NCBI GenBank assembly: GCA_014763715.1 | Contig: JACXUV010000021.1 | Coordinates: 1-41,582, forward strand | Source of the DNA: Rhodobacterales bacterium | GTDB lineage: Bacteria > Pseudomonadota > Alphaproteobacteria > Caulobacterales > Hyphomonadaceae | Reading direction: 5' to 3' | DNA: 41,582 nt | Shown: positions 38,445 to 41,582 of the stretch, piece by piece | How the letters are laid out: each line of letters starts with the position of its first letter | Numbering within the stretch: position 1 is the first letter of the stretch | Notes under the pieces: model-generated | Told to the model about the DNA's origin: nothing | What the model saw: only the letters and a program-made list of their open reading frames with translations | Database searches by the model: none | Program-made: the position numbers and the translations under genes

Positions 38445-39530
38445 TTACTTGATCGGCGTGCGCTTGCGGGGGCCGAGCTTGGTGCGCTTGAACTTGGCGC
38501 CGCGCATCGGATTGACGGGCTTCTCGGTCTTGTCGCCCTGGCGCTCCCCGCGCGGCGGCCCGCCCTTGCCACCCGGCTTTCCGCCGGGCCTTCCACCCGA
38601 TTTGCCATCTGGTCTTCCGGCTGGCCTTCCGCCTGGTTTGCCGCCGGGCTTCCCAAAAGACTTGCCGGAGCGTGGCGGACGATCTGCCCGCTCGCCCCTT
38701 GCCGGACGCTCCTCCCGGCCTTCACGTACCGGGCGTTCGCGGTCCTCGCGCGGCGCACGGGGCCGGGGGGCCGCGCCGCTCAGCAGGGCTTCGCGCTCGC
38801 GTGCGCTGATCGGGCGCCATTTGCCTTCCGGCAGGCCCGCCAGTTCCAGCGATCCGATGCGCACGCGCATCAGGTCCGCGACGCGCAGGTCCACCAGCTG
38901 GCACATGCGGCGGATCTGGCGATTACGCCCTTCGTGCAGCACGAAGCGCAGTTCCTGCGCCTTCACCTGCTCCACTTCAGCCGGCTTCAGCTTGCGCCCG
39001 TCCAGCTCCAGCCCGTGGCGCAGCAGGGCCAGCTTCTCGGGCGTCACGTCGCCCTTCACCTTGACCACATATTCCTTGTCGACCGTGCTTTCCGGCCCGA
39101 TCAGCGCCTTCGCCAGCACGCCGTCTTCCGACAGGACCAGCAGGCCGCGGCTGTCCTTGTCGAGGCGGCCGAGCGGGGCGAGCTTGTTGTAACGGCCGGG
39201 GATCGCATGGGCCTTGCCCGACAGAGTCTCCGCCGTGATCAGGCGCACCGCCGGAATCTCGCCCGGCTCCGGCGTGCCGGACACGATGCCTTCGGGCTTG
39301 TGGAAGATCAGCGACAGCTTGTTGTCCAGCTGGCGCGTCGCTTTCTGCAGCAGGGTCAGCGTCTGGCCCGCCTCGATCTTCTGGCCTGCGACCGCTGCCT
39401 CGCCATCGACCTTGATCAGGCCTTTCAGAATCAGTGCATCGGCCTCGCGGCGCGAACAGACGCCTTCCTCGGCCAGCCATTTGTTGATGCGCAGCGGCTC
39501 GGCGCCTTCATAAGTCTTGGTCCAGGCCAT
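38445..39530 (-). CDS. RluB/RluF-type rRNA pseudouridine synthase with long basic tail
   Basis: The product is 361 aa from the ATG at 39530. The N-terminal S4 domain (LRINKWLAEEGVCSRREADALILKGLIKVDG) binds RNA. The catalytic domain has LGRLDKDSRGLLVLSEDG, with the active-site Asp, and the RNA contact LHEGRNRQIRRMCQLVDLRV. From about residue 255 a low-complexity Arg/Gly/Pro/Lys tail begins (repeats of GKPGGKPGGRP type), probably disordered and RNA-binding. Such tails are common in alphaproteobacterial RluB-like proteins. The modified position cannot be assigned from sequence; RluB, RluE and RluF share these motifs. Confidence 0.9.
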   Translation of the reverse strand: MAWTKTYEGAEPLRINKWLAEEGVCSRREADALILKGLIKVDGEAAVAGQKIEAGQTLTLLQKATRQLDNKLSLIFHKPEGIVSGTPEPGEIPAVRLITAETLSGKAHAIPGRYNKLAPLGRLDKDSRGLLVLSEDGVLAKALIGPESTVDKEYVVKVKGDVTPEKLALLRHGLELDGRKLKPAEVEQVKAQELRFVLHEGRNRQIRRMCQLVDLRVADLMRVRIGSLELAGLPEGKWRPISAREREALLSGAAPRPRAPREDRERPVREGREERPARGERADRPPRSGKSFGKPGGKPGGRPAGRPDGKSGGRPGGKPGGKGGPPRGERQGDKTEKPVNPMRGAKFKRTKLGPRKRTPIK

Positions 39531-39636
39531 GGGGATCTGCTTCCTGCCGCTTCCGGAGCCCCTCTTATCGGCCCCGCCGCAGCCCCGCAACCGGCGCGTT
39601 CACTGTTGGATAAGGCGCCCTCAAGGCAATGAGGAA

Positions 39637-39691
39637 CACCGTGCAAACACCATGTAAAGACCATGTAAACACCGTGTATGGACTGTGAAAA
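39637..39691 (+). repeat. Five imperfect 11-bp tandem repeats in a divergent intergenic region
   Basis: Units CACCGTGCAAA, CACCATGTAAA, GACCATGTAAA, CACCGTGTATG and GACTGTGAAAA follow each other without gaps. The first three are the most alike, and copies decay to the right. They lie between the divergent pseudouridine synthase and MFS genes, about 80 bases before the MFS start. The 11-base period is close to one DNA helical turn, so a cooperative protein-binding site is possible, but replication slippage is an equally simple origin. Confidence 0.75.
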
Positions 39692-39772
39692 CCGGCGGTT
39701 CGGCTGGTGCGGCCCCTCTGTCACAAATACGCGGTCGACAGTGCCCGCCAATTCCCCGATAAGCCCGCCTCC

Positions 39773-40945
39773 ATGAAAACCGCCACCGCCCCATCGCTCG
39801 CTTTCGTCCTGCTGCTGCTCGGCACGACTCTCGGCCTTGCCGGGACAGACCTCGTGCTGCCTGCCGTGCCGGGCCTGCCGGACGTTCTGGGCGGCTCGGC
39901 CACGCTGGCGCAATACGTGCTCGCCGCCTTCGTGGCTGGCACCTGCGTCGGCCTCATCCTGTTCGGCGAACTCGGCGCACGGGCAGACCAGCGCCGCCTG
40001 CTTGTCGGCAGCCTGATCGCCTATGCCGCCGTCTCGCTCGCTTGCGCTCTGGCGCCCAGCCTGCCCGCCCTTGTCGGCCTTCGCTTCCTGCAGGGCCTTT
40101 CGGGTTCGGCAGCGGCCGTGTTCGCGCCGGGCATGATCCGCGCCATGTTCAGCGAAGGCAAAGCCGTGCGGGCGCTGGGCCTGATGGGCAGCGTCGAAAG
40201 CCTCGTGCCCGCGCTGGCGCCGGTTGCAGGCGTCTGGCTGCTGGCCGCATTCGGCTGGGCGAGTTCCTTCTATGTCATCGCCGTTCTCAGCCTGCTGGTG
40301 GCCGTGCTGGTCCGCGCCCTGGGCGCCAGCCTGCCCGTGCCGCCGCCAACACGGGGCAAGGGCAACTATGTCCGCCTGCTGAAAAACCCGGTCTATCTGC
40401 GCTACAGCCTCAGCCAGGCCTGCACGCTGGGCGGGCTGCTGATTTTCGTGTTCGGCGCGCCTGCCATGATGACCAAGGCGCTGGGGGCCAGCCTCAACGC
40501 CTTCATCCTGATGCAGGTCACCGGCATCGCCTTTTTCATCCTTGCCTCCAACATCGCCGGACGGCTCGCCGACATGTTCGGGCCGGAGCGGATGATCCTG
40601 CTGGGTTCGGCCTTCTCGGCGCTCGGCCTGCTGGGTCTTGGCGCCTATGGCCTCAGCGGTGGAACGGACACATGGATCATCACCGCACTGTTCGTACCTG
40701 TGAACCTCGGCCTTGGCCTGCGCGGCCCGCCCGGCTTCTTCCGCGCCATCATCGCCTCGGAAGGGGACGACGCCCGCGGCGCCGCGCTGGTGATCCTGTT
40801 CATCCTGTCAATCACGGCAACCGGCACAGCCATTGCAGCCCCTCTGGTGACCACTGGCCTCGCCCCGCTGGCAGGGGTCGCAGCGTCATTCTCCTGCGTT
40901 TCGGTGATATTGCTTGCGTCCCTGCGGCCGTTGAAGGTCGGGTAA
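39773..40945 (+). CDS. MFS multidrug efflux transporter (Bcr/CflA-like)
   Basis: The product is 390 aa with twelve predicted membrane segments. The start TAPSLAFVLLLLGTTLGLAGTDLVLPAVPGLPDVLG is typical of drug:H+ antiporters of the 12-span DHA1 type, with the acidic residue in helix 1 (GTDLVLPA). The loop after helix 2 has GELGARADQRRLL, the motif A region of MFS proteins, and FLQGLSGSAAAVFAPGMIRAMF matches the motif in helix 4. The ATG at 39773 is the first that gives this start. The gene is divergent from the pseudouridine synthase gene. The drug range cannot be deduced. Confidence 0.87.
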   Translation: MKTATAPSLAFVLLLLGTTLGLAGTDLVLPAVPGLPDVLGGSATLAQYVLAAFVAGTCVGLILFGELGARADQRRLLVGSLIAYAAVSLACALAPSLPALVGLRFLQGLSGSAAAVFAPGMIRAMFSEGKAVRALGLMGSVESLVPALAPVAGVWLLAAFGWASSFYVIAVLSLLVAVLVRALGASLPVPPPTRGKGNYVRLLKNPVYLRYSLSQACTLGGLLIFVFGAPAMMTKALGASLNAFILMQVTGIAFFILASNIAGRLADMFGPERMILLGSAFSALGLLGLGAYGLSGGTDTWIITALFVPVNLGLGLRGPPGFFRAIIASEGDDARGAALVILFILSITATGTAIAAPLVTTGLAPLAGVAASFSCVSVILLASLRPLKVG

Positions 40946-41167
40946 ACCCGGGAGATTTTCAGCAATCTGAATAATTCTTTCCGGATAAAAGCAGGCTTTC
41001 CCTTGTAAAGCTCCAGAAACCCCTTAGATGAGCGTTTCGACTTTTCGCCGGACGATCAGGCATCGAATGTCAGGGCTTGCCCTGCCACTTTATCAGAGAC
41101 CTCCCAAACAAAACTCGAACTTCCGCGAGCCCGCATGTTGCAGGCCCGCACTATACAGGAGTGTCCC

Positions 41168-41377
41168 ATGACCAGTGGCACCGTAAAATTCTATAACGAC
41201 CAAAAAGGCTTCGGCTTTATCGCACCGGACGATGGCGGCACCGACGTGTTCGTCCACGCAACCGCGCTTGAGCGCGCCGGTATGCGCATCCTGAACGAAG
41301 GCCAAAAGGTTTCGTACACCACGGCAATCGACAAGCGTAACGGCAAAACGGCCGTTGATGCGATCGAAGCCGCATAG
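41168..41377 (+). CDS. Cold-shock domain protein (CspA family)
   Basis: The product is 69 aa, a single cold-shock domain that binds single-stranded RNA or DNA as a chaperone. SGTVKFYNDQKGFGFIAPDDG contains RNP1 (KGFGFI), and DVFVHATAL is RNP2. CAGGAG lies eight bases before the ATG. The 222 bases upstream contain no gene and probably include a long 5' leader, a common site of cold regulation in this family. A strong terminator follows, so the gene is monocistronic. Confidence 0.96.
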   Translation: MTSGTVKFYNDQKGFGFIAPDDGGTDVFVHATALERAGMRILNEGQKVSYTTAIDKRNGKTAVDAIEAA

Positions 41378-41398
41378 TCTGCAAAGACTTTGAATTGC

Positions 41399-41434
41399 AA
41401 AAGGCCGCTTCCGGAAGGAGGCGGCCTTTTTATT
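41399..41434 (+). terminator. Rho-independent terminator after the cold-shock gene
   Basis: AAAAGGCCGCTTCC pairs with GGAGGCGGCCTTTTT around GGAA, with a single wobble pair, followed by TATTT. It begins 22 bases after the stop. The A run on its left side could let it serve the minus-strand gene at 41475 as well. Confidence 0.9.
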
Positions 41435-41474
41435 TGTTCCTGTTTGTCCGGCCCAAAAATATAAGACGGAAACA

Positions 41475-41582
41475 TCAGACCCCAAACAGAGCCTCACTGC
41501 CTTCGAGGAAGGCATCGCCTGCGCCGGTGATGCCGGGCACGCGGCCGGGGGCCGAGGCGAGGGATGTTTCAGCGAAGAAGCC
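41475..41582 (-). CDS. C-terminal end of a probable acyl-CoA dehydrogenase (5' end outside window)
   Basis: On the minus strand the frame entering from the right edge reads GFFAETSLASAPGRVPGITG, then AGDAFLEGSEALFGV and a stop at 41475-41477. The aromatic-Ala-Glu opening followed by a G-A-D/G-x-x-L segment resembles the C-terminal helix of acyl-CoA dehydrogenases with the extra C-terminal domain. Only 35 residues are visible, so the family call is tentative. It converges with the cold-shock gene and may share its bidirectional terminator. Confidence 0.5.
   Translation of the reverse strand, partial: GFFAETSLASAPGRVPGITGAGDAFLEGSEALFGV

Noticed and set aside
39637-39691. CRISPR array
   Set aside because: The 11-bp units are contiguous with no spacers and no cas genes lie nearby.
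41093-41515. Minus-strand open frame across the cold-shock gene
   Set aside because: It is antisense to a clear cold-shock domain and its terminator and has no recognisable motif.

Overview
The window is GC-rich alphaproteobacterial DNA. The housekeeping genes on the right (dxs-ispA-xseB cluster, metG, lepB, an RluB/RluF-type pseudouridine synthase, a cold-shock gene) together with the full Trb-type conjugation operon suggest a Hyphomonadaceae-like marine or stalked alphaproteobacterium (Hyphomonas/Henriciella type). That family placement is an inference from gene content and style, not a measurement.

Region 1 (1-about 15017) is the right part of an integrative conjugative element (ICE). It starts with the end of a tyrosine recombinase. 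A tightly packed plus-strand transfer operon follows: traG (virD4-like coupling protein), a CopG-like gene, trbB, trbC, trbD, trbE, trbJ, trbL, trbF, trbG, trbI, a DUF2274 gene and an AlpA-like regulator. trbF carries an in-frame TGA at codon 4, so mating-pair formation may be disabled here. The cargo next to the element's end is a more A/T-rich two-gene AbiE-type toxin-antitoxin (phage defence) module. Its toxin gene encodes an AbiEii nucleotidyltransferase fused to a WYL domain and a C-terminal CCHC zinc-binding tail.

Region 2 (15018-23778) is a second integrated element of about 8.8 kb, bounded by a perfect 47-bp direct repeat made of the 3' half of a tRNA-Thr gene. Its own tyrosine integrase lies just inside the right end, and TGCAAACC repeats lie inside both ends. 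It carries the tail end of a phage late operon on the minus strand (tail-appendage-like protein, DUF1353 protein, GH108 endolysin, a 38-aa membrane peptide, a lipoprotein, a membrane/coiled-coil protein, an orphan DNA methyltransferase). On the plus strand is a compact operon of unknown genes, a sulfotransferase-like gene and the integrase. I see no terminase, portal, capsid, replication or repressor gene. The head-to-head join near 20575, where two genes both seem to lack their 5' ends, suggests a large internal deletion of a prophage. A natural satellite is the alternative. The 47-bp copy at 15018 is probably the junction between two elements stacked on the same tRNA gene.

Region 3 (23734-41582) starts with the intact tRNA-Thr(UGU) and continues as ordinary chromosome: an OmpA-like periplasmic protein, metG, a membrane protein with a CxxC pair, a DUF938 methyltransferase / aldo-keto reductase / acyl-CoA ligase operon, two paralogous lipoproteins, the isoprenoid genes dxs-ispA with xseB, a histidine phosphatase, lepB, an MBL-fold hydrolase, a pseudouridine synthase, a divergent MFS drug transporter, a CspA-family protein with a clear terminator, and at the edge the end of what looks like an acyl-CoA dehydrogenase.
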